A DNA stretch of 64,000 nucleotides from Vampirovibrio chlorellavorus (lineage in GTDB: Bacteria > Cyanobacteriota > Vampirovibrionia > Vampirovibrionales > Vampirovibrionaceae), in assembly GCA_001858525.1 (NCBI GenBank), contig LAPX01000007.1:434001-498000 (forward strand). The letters are read 5' to 3'. Both the position numbers and the translations under genes were made by a program. The notes beneath the pieces are model-generated. The model was not told the origin of the DNA, did no database searches, and saw nothing but the letters and a program-made list of their open reading frames with translations. Every line of letters begins with the position of its first letter. The stretch's first letter is position 1. Shown piece after piece: positions 32,597-41,457 of the stretch.

Positions 32597-33021
32597 GAGT
32601 TTTCACCTCCTTTCTCTTGAGTGTTATCTTCCAGACAGTTCAGAATGGGGCAATGATCCACGCTGCCAGTGCCGGAGCAAGCCGAGGCCAGATCGTTGAG
32701 TACCTTTTTCATGGCCTGCAAACTCTGGATTTTTGCTTCAATATCCTGAATCTTGTGCTCAGTCAGGCGCTTTACCTCACTGGCAGAATGATCGGCGTGC
32801 AACTTGAGAGCCAACAGCTCCTTCACTTCCTTGAGCGAGAATCCCAACTCCTGGGCTTTTTTAATGAACCGCACCCGCTTCACATCATCGACCTGATACA
32901 AACGGTATCCCGCCTCGGTGCGAACGGGTTCCGGCAACAAGCCTTCCCGCTCATAATAGCGAAGCGTTTCAGGGTTCACGTTGGCCTGCTTGGCCAGTTC
33001 TCCAGATTTCAGGGAATGCAT
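32581..33021 (-). CDS. MerR-family metal-responsive regulator
   Basis: 146 aa with GGAGG before ATG. N-terminal MerR helix-turn-helix (GELAKQANVNPETLRYYERE), long dimer helix, and a metal loop with Cys115 and Cys124 (ACSGTGSVDHCPILNC). At the position where ZntR/CadR/MerR have a Cys in the partner helix this protein has Ala (HADHSASEVK), which points to a monovalent Cu/Ag-type sensor like CueR, although the Cys-Cys spacing is that of ZntR. The extra C-terminal CKIC is unusual. It most likely controls its own operon, which includes the metallothionein-like peptide. Confidence 0.9.
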   Translation of the reverse strand: MHSLKSGELAKQANVNPETLRYYEREGLLPEPVRTEAGYRLYQVDDVKRVRFIKKAQELGFSLKEVKELLALKLHADHSASEVKRLTEHKIQDIEAKIQSLQAMKKVLNDLASACSGTGSVDHCPILNCLEDNTQEKGGENSCKIC

Positions 33022-33045
33022 TGGGGTGTCCTCCGTATGAACCTA

Positions 33046-33076
33046 CTTTAATCCCTGTACCTTGATACGGAGTCAA
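33046..33076 (-). promoter_or_regulatory. MerR-type promoter/operator
   Basis: On the minus strand: TTGACT (33076-33071), a 19-base spacer and TTAAAG (33051-33046). The over-long spacer contains an imperfect dyad CTCCGTA/TACAGGG, the arrangement that MerR proteins untwist to activate. It is 25 bases before the merR ATG. Confidence 0.75.
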
Positions 33077-33257
33077 GCCCTGAAAAAGAATTTCTTTTTA
33101 CACCCCAAAATGCCCCGGCCATAACCCTAAACCCACAAGGCAAAGAGAGAAACCTTGTCTTTAAATTGCTTTTCCCGACCGCTAGCCGACAAGCCCTGTC
33201 CTGAAGGAATCAGTCAGGGTTTATCTTTCGGAAAACAAAGTCCCAATATTAAGGAGA

Positions 33258-34829
33258 CTACTCTTTGCTATTGAGGATCTTATTTTTATGCCACACCACA
33301 CTATAAAGGTCGTGACGGCGATCCTTCAGGTTCATCACCGTGCCAGAATGGCGGGCCCGATAAATATATTCCAGTCGCAAATCGGCAAAAGCCACGGTTT
33401 CCACGTTGGGGGTGGTGTCGGCGGCAATGCCATCGCGGGCAAAGTAGAAATCGCACGGGGTTAAAATGCAGCTTTGGGCGTACTGAATGTCCATGTTGTG
33501 CACCCGGGGCAGGTTGCCCACATTGCCGGACATGGCCACATAACACTGGTTCTCAATCGCTCTGGCCTGGGCGGAATAACGAACCCGCAAATACCCTTGG
33601 CGCTCATCGGTACAGAATGGCACAAACAAAATGTTGGCCCCTTGATCGATCAAGTGCCGGGCCAGTTCCGGGAATTCACAGTCATAACAAATCAAAACGC
33701 CAATCGGGCCGCAATCGGTCTGAATGACGCTCAGGTTGTCGCCACCCTCAATGTTCCACCAATACCGCTCATTGGGCGTAGGATGAATCTTGGGTTGCTC
33801 GTGAATGGAACCATCTCGCAAGCACACAAAAGTCACGTTCTGGATTGATCCATCCTTCATTTTAGTGGGATGCGAACCGGCAATGATATTAATGTTGTAC
33901 TTAATGGCCAGACGCAGGAACATTTCCTTGATTCTCTCGGTATATTCCGTCAGCCGATCAATGGACTTATCCGGCGGAATGGGCTCATTCTCAATGGAGA
34001 GCAACTGCAAGGTAAACAACTCCGGGAACACCACAAAATCCGAGCGGTAATCCGAGACCACGTCCACAAAGTAGGTCACGATCTGCTCAAACTCTTCAAA
34101 AGAATGAATGCGTCGTTGCTCGTATTGCACCGTAGCCACCCGCACCGATTCCGGCAATCGCCCGGCATTGGTGCGTGATTTCCCCTCTGGTTCTGGTGCT
34201 TCCGGATTCCGCCAAATCATATGGGTGGCCGTGCCCATGGACTCCTTGTCACTGGGCAGGTAATCGGGCAGAATTCCCATAATCTCAAAGCCCTGGCGCA
34301 ACTGAAAGCTGGTGGTAGGATCGTTGATTTTACGGTCTTTGACCTGCTCAATATATTGCTCCACCGTACCCACCTGCTTCAGCCGTTTCTTCAGCAGCGG
34401 CATACGCCCACCAAAGACAATGCCCTTCAGGCGATAGTACCGGCATAATTTTTTGCGCTCGCTGTACAAGCGCTCCCCAATGCGCAAGCCCCGATAATCA
34501 GGATCAACGAAGATTTCCATGCCATAAAGATAATCCCCCGTGGCCAAGTGGGTAGAGCCGTAGCCGCCGCCCGTAATTTGACGCCAGGTGTGAGCGGCCA
34601 TAGCCACTTGCTCTGACACCCGAATGGTGGCGCAATAGCCCACGATTTTAGAATCGTAAACGGCCACAAACTGCCCTTCCGGATAATTGTTCAGCTGGCC
34701 TCTCAAAATATCCAGGGAGTAAGGCGGAATATCGGGATACACTTTCTCAGACAACAGTTGAATTTCAACCAAGTCGGCTGGGGTAGCGTTACGGATGACC
34801 AGTTTGGCTTTGGTGGCTTTGTTTTTCAT
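33258..34829 (-). CDS. GNAT acetyltransferase-nitrilase fusion
   Basis: 523 aa from the ATG at 34829; in-frame starts up to 34901 exist and no clear Shine-Dalgarno decides. The N-terminal ~180 residues are a GNAT domain (LVIRNATPADLVEIQLLSEK, DYLYGMEIFVDPDYRGLRIG with the acetyl-CoA loop). The rest is a carbon-nitrogen hydrolase with the Glu-Lys-Cys triad in VVFPELF, EQPKIHPT and ICYDCEFPE. This fusion matches the nitrilase branch related to Rim1. It could amidate or deamidate a small compound and acetylate it, but the substrate is unknown. It is monocistronic. Confidence 0.9.
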   Translation of the reverse strand: MKNKATKAKLVIRNATPADLVEIQLLSEKVYPDIPPYSLDILRGQLNNYPEGQFVAVYDSKIVGYCATIRVSEQVAMAAHTWRQITGGGYGSTHLATGDYLYGMEIFVDPDYRGLRIGERLYSERKKLCRYYRLKGIVFGGRMPLLKKRLKQVGTVEQYIEQVKDRKINDPTTSFQLRQGFEIMGILPDYLPSDKESMGTATHMIWRNPEAPEPEGKSRTNAGRLPESVRVATVQYEQRRIHSFEEFEQIVTYFVDVVSDYRSDFVVFPELFTLQLLSIENEPIPPDKSIDRLTEYTERIKEMFLRLAIKYNINIIAGSHPTKMKDGSIQNVTFVCLRDGSIHEQPKIHPTPNERYWWNIEGGDNLSVIQTDCGPIGVLICYDCEFPELARHLIDQGANILFVPFCTDERQGYLRVRYSAQARAIENQCYVAMSGNVGNLPRVHNMDIQYAQSCILTPCDFYFARDGIAADTTPNVETVAFADLRLEYIYRARHSGTVMNLKDRRHDLYSVVWHKNKILNSKE

Positions 34830-35253
34830 AGGAAGAGATTTACCAATCGGTTGGGGATTAAAAAATCTTAGCATAGTAAACCGGCTTCCCCTAACGACCA
34901 ATGGCCTTCATCCGTGCTTGCCAACGGCTCTGCTTAAGAACTCAGCCCTATTCAGCGCCCTCATCGCTGAAAAGTCTCGATATTCCATTCACTTTACCGG
35001 CTGACCTTCTGACCCGAACGGCCCTCTCAAACCTTGGACAAACGCTTGTGTAAAATCCTTAACGCACTTTTTGGTTTCTGCTAGAATATGCACACTTTGG
35101 AACCGGTGCGCCCAGCATTTGCTGAATTCAACGATTCCAAAGACCTCGGCAACGTCCAGTTTGGTACCTGGCCTGGGTTTGCATACCAAGTCAACTTCAG
35201 GCAGGCTCTCCAAACCCTCAGGAATAGTCAAGACAAAGAAAGAGCAATACAAG
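34830..35253. other. Promoter and leader region of korAB
   Basis: No gene seen. The right part is the ~160-base leader of the kor operon, following the promoter at 35059-35087. Confidence 0.5.
35059..35087 (+). promoter_or_regulatory. Putative korAB promoter
   Basis: TTAACG at 35059-35064, a 17-base spacer and TAGAAT at 35082-35087. Confidence 0.45.
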
Positions 35254-37101
35254 ATGAACCGCACGCATGATTTATGCTGGATGATCGGCGGCCCACAAGG
35301 TACAGGGGTTGACTCCTCAGCCACCCTGTTTGCCCGCTCCTGCGCTGTAGCCGGCTACTGGATTTACGGTCGCCGTGAATACCACTCCAACATCAAAGGT
35401 GAGCATAGTTACTTCCAGGTTCGGGTTAAAAACGAACCGGTCTATAGCCACACCGATCCCGTCAACCTGTTGGCCACTTTTGAGAATTCAACCGCCCAAT
35501 TGCACGCCTTTGAAATCGTGGACGATGGCGCTTTCATCTATGACCCCAAAGTCACCGATCCCACCAAACTGGATTTAAAACCCGGCGTATTGCTGTTCCC
35601 CATTCCGTTTGATCAGATTCTGGAAGAGATTGCCCAGGCCACTGGCAAAACCCAAACCAGCCTGTCCATTATCAAAAACACCGTGGCTGTAGCGGCCTCC
35701 ATGGCCCTGTGCCAGATTGATATCAGCGCCATTGAAGAAGCCCTGAACGGTATCTTCACCGGCAGCAAGGCCAAACTGGTTTCGCTGAACATGCAAGCGG
35801 CCACCAAGGCTTACGAAATCATGAACAGCAACCCGGATACGGCCAAGTTCAACTACGTAATGGAAAAGCCAGCTAACAAGCCCGCCAAAGGCTCTCGTTA
35901 TATGCTGAACGCTGCCATTGCCACCGGCCTGGCCAAGCTCAAAGCGGGCTGCCGTCTGCAAACCTACTACTCCATTACCCCGGCTGTGGATGAGTGCATC
36001 TACCTGGAAGATCTGTCCGAGTACGGTTTGCCGGTTGTTCAGTGCGAAGACGAAATCGCCGCCATTAACATGGCCATCGGTGGTGGTACCACTGGCGTTC
36101 GTGCCTCCACTTCCACCTCCGGCCCCGGTATGGACCTGATGACCGAAGGCCTCGGCTGGGCGGGCATCAACGAAGTGCCTGTGGTTATGTTCAACTACAT
36201 GCGGGGCGGCCCCTCCACCGGTTTGCCCACCCGTCATGAGCAAACCGACATGCTGGCTTGCTTGTTCAGCGGCCACGGCGAGTACCCCAAAATCGTGATG
36301 TGCCCCGGCGATGCCAAAGAGCAGTTCTTTGACACCTTCAAAGCCTTCAACTACGCCGATCGGTACCAAACCCCCGTTACCTTCATCAGCGACAAGCTTT
36401 TGGCCAACAACACCGTGTGCTTCCCCAAATTCGATGACAGCAACCTGAAAGTCGATTTGGGTGTTATGGCCGGTAAAGACGCCAAATTTGATGAAAACAA
36501 CATTGAAGCGGCCTTGCAAAAGTTCCCCCGCTTCAAAATCACCGAAGACGGCATCTCCCCTCGCGCCTTGCCCGGTATGCCCGGCCACATCTACTGGATG
36601 ACCGGTGACGAGCACTGCGAATACGGCCACATTACCGAAGAGCCGGAAATCCGGATTCCCATGCAGGAAAAACGGATGAAGAAGCTGGATCTGGCGGCCA
36701 AGGAAATCCTGCCGGAAGACCAACTGGTGGTTCACGGGGCTAGCAACGCACCGATTACCATCGTCAGCTGGGGTTCCACCAAAGGCGTGATTCTGGACGC
36801 CATCAAAGTGCTGAAAGAAAAGCACAACCTGGATGTCAACTTCATTCAGATCCGCCTGTTGAGCCCATTCCCGGTGGAAGCCTTCAAAAAAGCCATGGCC
36901 AACGTAAAACGGGCCGTGGTGGTGGAAAGCAGCTTCGGCGGCCAAATCACCCAGTTGATCACCATGCGTACCGGCATCCAGATTGAGCACGAAGTGCTGA
37001 AATGGAGCGGTCGTCCGATCTCTGAAACCGAACTGGTTGCCGCCATTCAAGAAATTAACGAGAAACAGTCCAGAAAGGTGGTATTGTCCTATGGTCTCTA
37101 G
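35254..37101 (+). CDS. korA: 2-oxoacid:ferredoxin oxidoreductase, fused gamma-alpha subunit
   Basis: 615 aa from the ATG at 35254; an in-frame start at 35071 would add 61 residues without family resemblance. The N-terminal gamma domain (WMIGGPQGTGVDSSATLFAR, YGRREYHSNIKGEHSYFQVR) is followed by the alpha domain with GGTTGVRASTSTSGPGMDLM and GPSTGLPTRHEQTD, and a domain III at the C-terminus (ITIVSWGSTKGVILDAI). With korB it converts a 2-oxoacid, probably 2-oxoglutarate, plus CoA to the acyl-CoA and CO2, reducing ferredoxin. The substrate is inferred from the gamma-alpha plus beta layout. Codon choice suggests high expression. Confidence 0.92.
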   Translation: MNRTHDLCWMIGGPQGTGVDSSATLFARSCAVAGYWIYGRREYHSNIKGEHSYFQVRVKNEPVYSHTDPVNLLATFENSTAQLHAFEIVDDGAFIYDPKVTDPTKLDLKPGVLLFPIPFDQILEEIAQATGKTQTSLSIIKNTVAVAASMALCQIDISAIEEALNGIFTGSKAKLVSLNMQAATKAYEIMNSNPDTAKFNYVMEKPANKPAKGSRYMLNAAIATGLAKLKAGCRLQTYYSITPAVDECIYLEDLSEYGLPVVQCEDEIAAINMAIGGGTTGVRASTSTSGPGMDLMTEGLGWAGINEVPVVMFNYMRGGPSTGLPTRHEQTDMLACLFSGHGEYPKIVMCPGDAKEQFFDTFKAFNYADRYQTPVTFISDKLLANNTVCFPKFDDSNLKVDLGVMAGKDAKFDENNIEAALQKFPRFKITEDGISPRALPGMPGHIYWMTGDEHCEYGHITEEPEIRIPMQEKRMKKLDLAAKEILPEDQLVVHGASNAPITIVSWGSTKGVILDAIKVLKEKHNLDVNFIQIRLLSPFPVEAFKKAMANVKRAVVVESSFGGQITQLITMRTGIQIEHEVLKWSGRPISETELVAAIQEINEKQSRKVVLSYGL

Positions 37102-38080
37102 TCCCACCCCCTTAAAAACGCCGCTGAAAGGCACTCAGCTCAAAAGCGACGTCCATTCCGAATGGTGCCCCGGTTGCGGCGACTTCGGGATTACCAACTC
37201 CATTCAGCAAGCCATCGCTGGTCTGGGCATGAAACCCTGGGAAACCTTCATCGTCTCCGGTGTCGGTTGCTCCGGTAAAGTGCCTCACTACATCCACACC
37301 TACGGCATGCACACCTTGCACGGTCGCTCGCTGGCTTTTGCCCAGGGCGCCAAGCTGGCCAACCCCAACCTGCACATCATCGCCGCTGGTGGTGACGGTG
37401 ACGGCTACGGGATTGGTGCGGGTCACTTTGTCCACGCCGGTCGCCGGAACATGGACATGACCTATGTGGTGTTCAACAACGAAGTGTACGGTTTGACCAA
37501 AGGGCAGGCCTCCCCCACGTTGGCCCAGGGGGCTCAACCCAAATCCCTGGCCCTGCCCAACCCAACCACCGCCATCAACCCGGTGACTTTGGCTTTGGCT
37601 TGCGGTTACACCTTCATTGCCCGTAGTTACGCCTTCGATGCCAAGCATTTGAAGGAAACCATCATGAAAGCCATCCAGCACAAAGGGATGGCGCTGATTG
37701 ACGTACTCCAGCCTTGCCCCACCTACAACAACATCCACACGAAAGATTATTTCGCTGAGATGGTGGATGTGGGCGGCAGCCAAGTGCCTCGGGTTTACTA
37801 CCTGGAGAACGAAGGCTACGATGGCCGGGTGCAAAACCCCAACGACATCAATGAAGTCAACGCCAAACAGGCCCAATGCTTCGAGCAGGCCCACAAGGTG
37901 GAAGACCGAGTCGCTCTGGGTGTTTACTACCAGATTGAACGCCCCACGTTCCAGGATATTCTGCAAAAGAATATTCCCCTGCTGAACGAGTTCACCCCGG
38001 TAGAACTGCCCTACTACGACCCCAAGACCATGATCGCCAACACCGATCTGTCCAAAGCGGCCGCCGAATTCACCATTTAA
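37091..38080 (+). CDS. korB: 2-oxoacid:ferredoxin oxidoreductase, beta subunit
   Basis: 329 aa from the ATG at 37091, overlapping korA by 11 bases, with AAAGGTGG inside korA as Shine-Dalgarno. The thiamine diphosphate site is clear: WCPGCGDFGI, GVGCSGKVPHYIHTYGMHTLHGR, AAGGDGDGYGIGAGHFVHAG and VVFNNEVYGLTKGQASPT. Cys residues in CPGCGD and later (DVLQPCPTYNN) fit the single 4Fe-4S cluster of this subunit type. It works with korA in central carbon metabolism as a ferredoxin-linked bypass of 2-oxoglutarate dehydrogenase. Confidence 0.94.
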   Translation: MVSSPTPLKTPLKGTQLKSDVHSEWCPGCGDFGITNSIQQAIAGLGMKPWETFIVSGVGCSGKVPHYIHTYGMHTLHGRSLAFAQGAKLANPNLHIIAAGGDGDGYGIGAGHFVHAGRRNMDMTYVVFNNEVYGLTKGQASPTLAQGAQPKSLALPNPTTAINPVTLALACGYTFIARSYAFDAKHLKETIMKAIQHKGMALIDVLQPCPTYNNIHTKDYFAEMVDVGGSQVPRVYYLENEGYDGRVQNPNDINEVNAKQAQCFEQAHKVEDRVALGVYYQIERPTFQDILQKNIPLLNEFTPVELPYYDPKTMIANTDLSKAAAEFTI

Positions 38081-38102
38081 TCGGCCGGGTCATTAGCAAT
38101 CT

Positions 38103-38135
38103 AAAAGCCCCATCGTTTTTCGGTGGGGCTTTTGC
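38103..38135 (+). terminator. Terminator of korAB
   Basis: AAAAGCCCCATCG/CGGTGGGGCTTTT around a short T-rich loop, about 25 bases after the korB stop. Confidence 0.88.
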
Positions 38136-38255
38136 TTACTGATATTCTTTGATTGGCAACAAAGACAGTGTTTTCTTTTTGTTTTAAGGTAACTAAAACA
38201 GTTTCACACCTTTTTTCCACATCACCTGCCCAGTCAAATATAAAAGGAGGCCCCT

Positions 38256-38546
38256 ATGGGACTCAATTGTTCAAAATTCAATGACGCCGACAGTTCAATT
38301 AAGCGTCTTTTCAGTGCCAAAGCCCGCCAGGAACATCGAGCTCAAAAAGAGCGTGTTCAGGAGCGCATTGCGCAAGCCCGTGAAGATTTCAAATCCAGAC
38401 GTCAGCAAGAAAGTAAATCTGTCAATCTTCTTCTGCAACAGATACAGGACGAAGTGCATTTAGAGCAAAGCGTTAAACTGCGAAAGCAATTACCCAACGT
38501 TCCTCGGCACGCCGCTACCTTCCCCGGTCCGCAAAGTAAGTACTAA
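38256..38546 (+). CDS. Small charged hypothetical protein
   Basis: 96 aa, not recognised. A very good Shine-Dalgarno (AAAGGAGG, 5 bases before ATG) supports it. The sequence is basic and glutamine-rich, almost all alpha-helical (KARQEHRAQKERVQERIAQA, SVNLLLQQIQDEVHLEQSV), with no membrane segment. It lies between the kor terminator and the convergent nrdJ, ten bases from the nrdJ stop, with no obvious partner. Confidence 0.65.
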   Translation: MGLNCSKFNDADSSIKRLFSAKARQEHRAQKERVQERIAQAREDFKSRRQQESKSVNLLLQQIQDEVHLEQSVKLRKQLPNVPRHAATFPGPQSKY

Positions 38547-38556
38547 GCCCCCAAAA

Positions 38557-41316
38557 TCAAGCACAGCCTTGAGAGTGCCCGCAGTTGTGGCAGCGATAGC
38601 ACGCCCCATCTCGCAGGGTAGCACTGCCACACTGACTACACGGTGGGGCCTCTGCCCATAAGTGGGCCAACGGCGAATCAGGGGCACTCGCCCCCGCATC
38701 CACCGGAGCACTTTCGGCCAGGGCCAGACGGCTGACAATGCGCTGGACTTCCGCACCGCTGGGGGGCACTTGGGCCAATTCAAACTGCCCCAAATACTCC
38801 ACGCCTAAAATACGAACGATCAAATCCACCAGCGAACTGCATTGACGCACATTGGGATGATTGGTCAACCCGGCAGGGCCAAAGGCGGTAAAGGCATAGG
38901 CTTCCACAAAACGCGTCAGGGGAACGCCCGCCTGCAAGGCCAGAGACACCGCATACAACCAGCATTGCAGCAAGGCTTTTACCGTCTCATCGGTGAAGGT
39001 ACCATCCAGGGTAATGGCGGCCAACCGGTGATCGGGGAACGTCTGCGCCTGAAGGTGCAAGGTCTGGCCAGCCACAGACACCGTCATAGGTGGCTCGGTC
39101 TGTAAAGGGGCTGCCAAGGAAACAGGGGAAGCCGGTTGAGCGCTGAGGGGTTGAGAAAACTTGCATCCATCCCGGTACAAGGCCACCCCCTTCAGGCCCA
39201 AACGCCACGCGGTGACATAAAGCTGCTCAATATCCGCCACGGTGGCCGAATTGGGCAGATTGACCGTTTTGGAAATGGCCCCCGACAAAAAAGGCTGCGC
39301 GGCGGCCATCATGCGGATATGGGCCATGGGAGCGATGCAGCGTGTGCCTTGCCCGGAGGCCGTAGCGCAATCGAAAATGGCATAATGGGCCTCTTGCAAA
39401 CCGGGAGCCCCTTCCACCGTGCCGGTCTGATCCACATAGGCCACAATGGCCTGTTGTTGGGCGTCCGTGTATCCCAACCCTCGCAAGGCCTGAGCTACCC
39501 CATGGTTGACCATCTTCAGGGTGCCGCCCCCAGAGAGCTTCTTCCACTTAATCAGGGCGAAATCCGGCTCAATGCCAGTGGTGTCGCAATCCATCAGCAA
39601 GCCGATGGTGCCAGTGGGGGCCAAAACGGTGGCTTGGGCATTGCGATACCCGTAGCGCTGCCCCAGAGTGAGCCCCTCATCCCACACCGTCGAAGCTTCC
39701 GCCAAGAGGGCTTTGGGGCAATACTCAGGTTGAATGTCTTTCAAAGCCGCTTGATGCTGCTGTATCACGGCCAACATGCTGTGCTGATTGTCCGCATAAG
39801 CACTAAATGCCCCCAAGCGGGCTGCCAATACGGCAGAGGTGCGATAGGCTTCTCCGGTCATCAGGGCCGTAATGGCCCCGGTGACGGCATAACTATGCGA
39901 ACTGTCATAGGGTAAGCCCCAGCGCATCAGCAAGGCTCCCAGATTGGCATAACCCAGCCCCAGCGGTCGATAATCGTGACTGTTTTGGGCAATGCGGCTG
40001 GTAGGGTAGGAGGCCAGATCCACCAGCAGTTCCTGCGCGGTGAAAAAGACCCGGCAAGCCTGCCGAAACGCCTGAGTGTCCAACTGCCCATCCGGTTGCA
40101 CAAACTTCAGCAAATTCAGCGAGGCCAAATTGCAGGCCGTATCATCCAGAAAATGAAACTCCGAGCAGGGGTTGGAACCCCGAATCCGCCCACCGGTCGG
40201 GCAAGTGTGCCAATCGTTGATGACATCATCAAACTGCACCCCCGGATCAGCACAGGCCCAGGCACATTCGGCAATTTGCCGCATCAAATCTCTGGCCTGA
40301 AAAGTCTCAAAGACCTCCCCCGTGGTGCGCAGAGTGGTTTGCCAAGGCTCATCATTCAGATACGCCTGCATAAAGCGGTTGTTCAAACGCACCGAATTGT
40401 TAGAATTCTGCCCAGCCACGGTCTGATAGGCTTCCCCGTTAAAGTCCCCCGAGTATCCAGCCTGAATGAGGGCTTGGACTTTCAGCTCTTCCTTGCGCTT
40501 CCAGTGAATAAAATCCACAATTTCGGGGTGATCCATATCCAGACAAACCATTTTGGCCGCCCGTCGTGTGGTGCCCCCGGACTTGGTGGCCCCCGCCCCC
40601 CGATCCAGCACCTCCAGGAAAGACAACAATCCCGAGGAGTACCCGCCGCCGGAGAGCTTTTCCTGCTTGCCCCGAATGCGAGAGAAGTTGGTCCCCGTGC
40701 CAGAACCGTATTTGAACAGCCGGGCCTCCGTTTTCATCAGCTCAAACAGGCCCATCAGGTCATCGTCTACCGATTGAATAAAGCAGGCCGAGCATTGGGG
40801 ATACTGGTATGCATTGCCCGTCGTTTCAATCTGTTGGGTTTGCGGATTCCAAAACCAACTGCCTCCGCTGCCTTCAATGCCATACTGATGCCACAACCCG
40901 CAGTTAAACCACACTGGGGAGTTAAAGGCCCCCATCTGGTGCAGCAATAAATGGGTCAGCTCCCCTTCAAAAATCTCAGCATCCTCAGAGCTGGCAAACA
41001 CACCGACCGCTAATCCCTGTTGGCGAAGGGTGGCGGTAATGCGATTCAAGACCTGCTTCAGGCTGGTTTCACTGCCCGAGCCCGGCACCCCCAGCTTGCG
41101 GAAGTACTTGGAGGCCAGAATATCGGTGGCCAACTGGGACCACTCGGTAGGGACTTCCACACCCTTCATCTCAAAAACCACTTCCCCCGTGGGGCTGGTA
41201 ATACGGGCATCCCGGCGCTCAAAGGTCACCGCATCAAAGGGATGCAGGCCCTCCTGGGTAAAAAATCGCTGGAAGCGCAACCCCTGTTCCGGGTTGTGGC
41301 TGGGGCCAGACGCCAT
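38557..41316 (-). CDS. nrdJ: Adenosylcobalamin-dependent (class II) ribonucleotide reductase
   Basis: 919 aa from the ATG at 41316, chosen for the AAGGAG seven bases upstream. The active-site pattern is intact: PVWFNCG, YPQCSACFIQSVDDDL, NPCSEFHFLDDTACNLASLN, ATVLAPTGTIGLLMDCDTTG and an FALIKWKKLSGGG segment, all typical of vitamin B12-dependent RNR. The C-terminus ends in a zinc-ribbon of CSQCG...CYRCHNCGH type, which helps re-reduce the enzyme. It makes deoxynucleotides with or without oxygen. No class I genes are seen in the window, and hemD at 11 kb serves the shared tetrapyrrole route. Confidence 0.95.
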   Translation of the reverse strand: MASGPSHNPEQGLRFQRFFTQEGLHPFDAVTFERRDARITSPTGEVVFEMKGVEVPTEWSQLATDILASKYFRKLGVPGSGSETSLKQVLNRITATLRQQGLAVGVFASSEDAEIFEGELTHLLLHQMGAFNSPVWFNCGLWHQYGIEGSGGSWFWNPQTQQIETTGNAYQYPQCSACFIQSVDDDLMGLFELMKTEARLFKYGSGTGTNFSRIRGKQEKLSGGGYSSGLLSFLEVLDRGAGATKSGGTTRRAAKMVCLDMDHPEIVDFIHWKRKEELKVQALIQAGYSGDFNGEAYQTVAGQNSNNSVRLNNRFMQAYLNDEPWQTTLRTTGEVFETFQARDLMRQIAECAWACADPGVQFDDVINDWHTCPTGGRIRGSNPCSEFHFLDDTACNLASLNLLKFVQPDGQLDTQAFRQACRVFFTAQELLVDLASYPTSRIAQNSHDYRPLGLGYANLGALLMRWGLPYDSSHSYAVTGAITALMTGEAYRTSAVLAARLGAFSAYADNQHSMLAVIQQHQAALKDIQPEYCPKALLAEASTVWDEGLTLGQRYGYRNAQATVLAPTGTIGLLMDCDTTGIEPDFALIKWKKLSGGGTLKMVNHGVAQALRGLGYTDAQQQAIVAYVDQTGTVEGAPGLQEAHYAIFDCATASGQGTRCIAPMAHIRMMAAAQPFLSGAISKTVNLPNSATVADIEQLYVTAWRLGLKGVALYRDGCKFSQPLSAQPASPVSLAAPLQTEPPMTVSVAGQTLHLQAQTFPDHRLAAITLDGTFTDETVKALLQCWLYAVSLALQAGVPLTRFVEAYAFTAFGPAGLTNHPNVRQCSSLVDLIVRILGVEYLGQFELAQVPPSGAEVQRIVSRLALAESAPVDAGASAPDSPLAHLWAEAPPCSQCGSATLRDGACYRCHNCGHSQGCA

Positions 41317-41457
41317 ACAAAAGCTCCTTAAACGGAAATCAATCCTCACACGCTCTTGATCATACCCTGTGTTGCCGGGCCGAACATCCTCCCAATAATC
41401 AGGCGAGTATTCCGGCACAACTTGTTTCTAAAACTGCTTAGCAGTCAACAAAGGCGC

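Noticed and set aside
33180-33230. Hairpin after the GNAT-nitrilase gene (CCCTG..CAGGG) as terminator.
   Set aside because: The stem is bulged and no T-run follows on the strand of that gene.
35575-37134. A 519-codon minus-strand frame opposite korA.
   Set aside because: It is a shadow of a well-conserved, strongly codon-biased gene; the product is low-complexity His/Gly/Val.
41424-41445. GTTTCTAAAACTGC near nrdJ resembling one block of the dispersed hairpin element.
   Set aside because: Only about 14 bases match, and there are no arms or other blocks. It may be a remnant, but this is not supportable.
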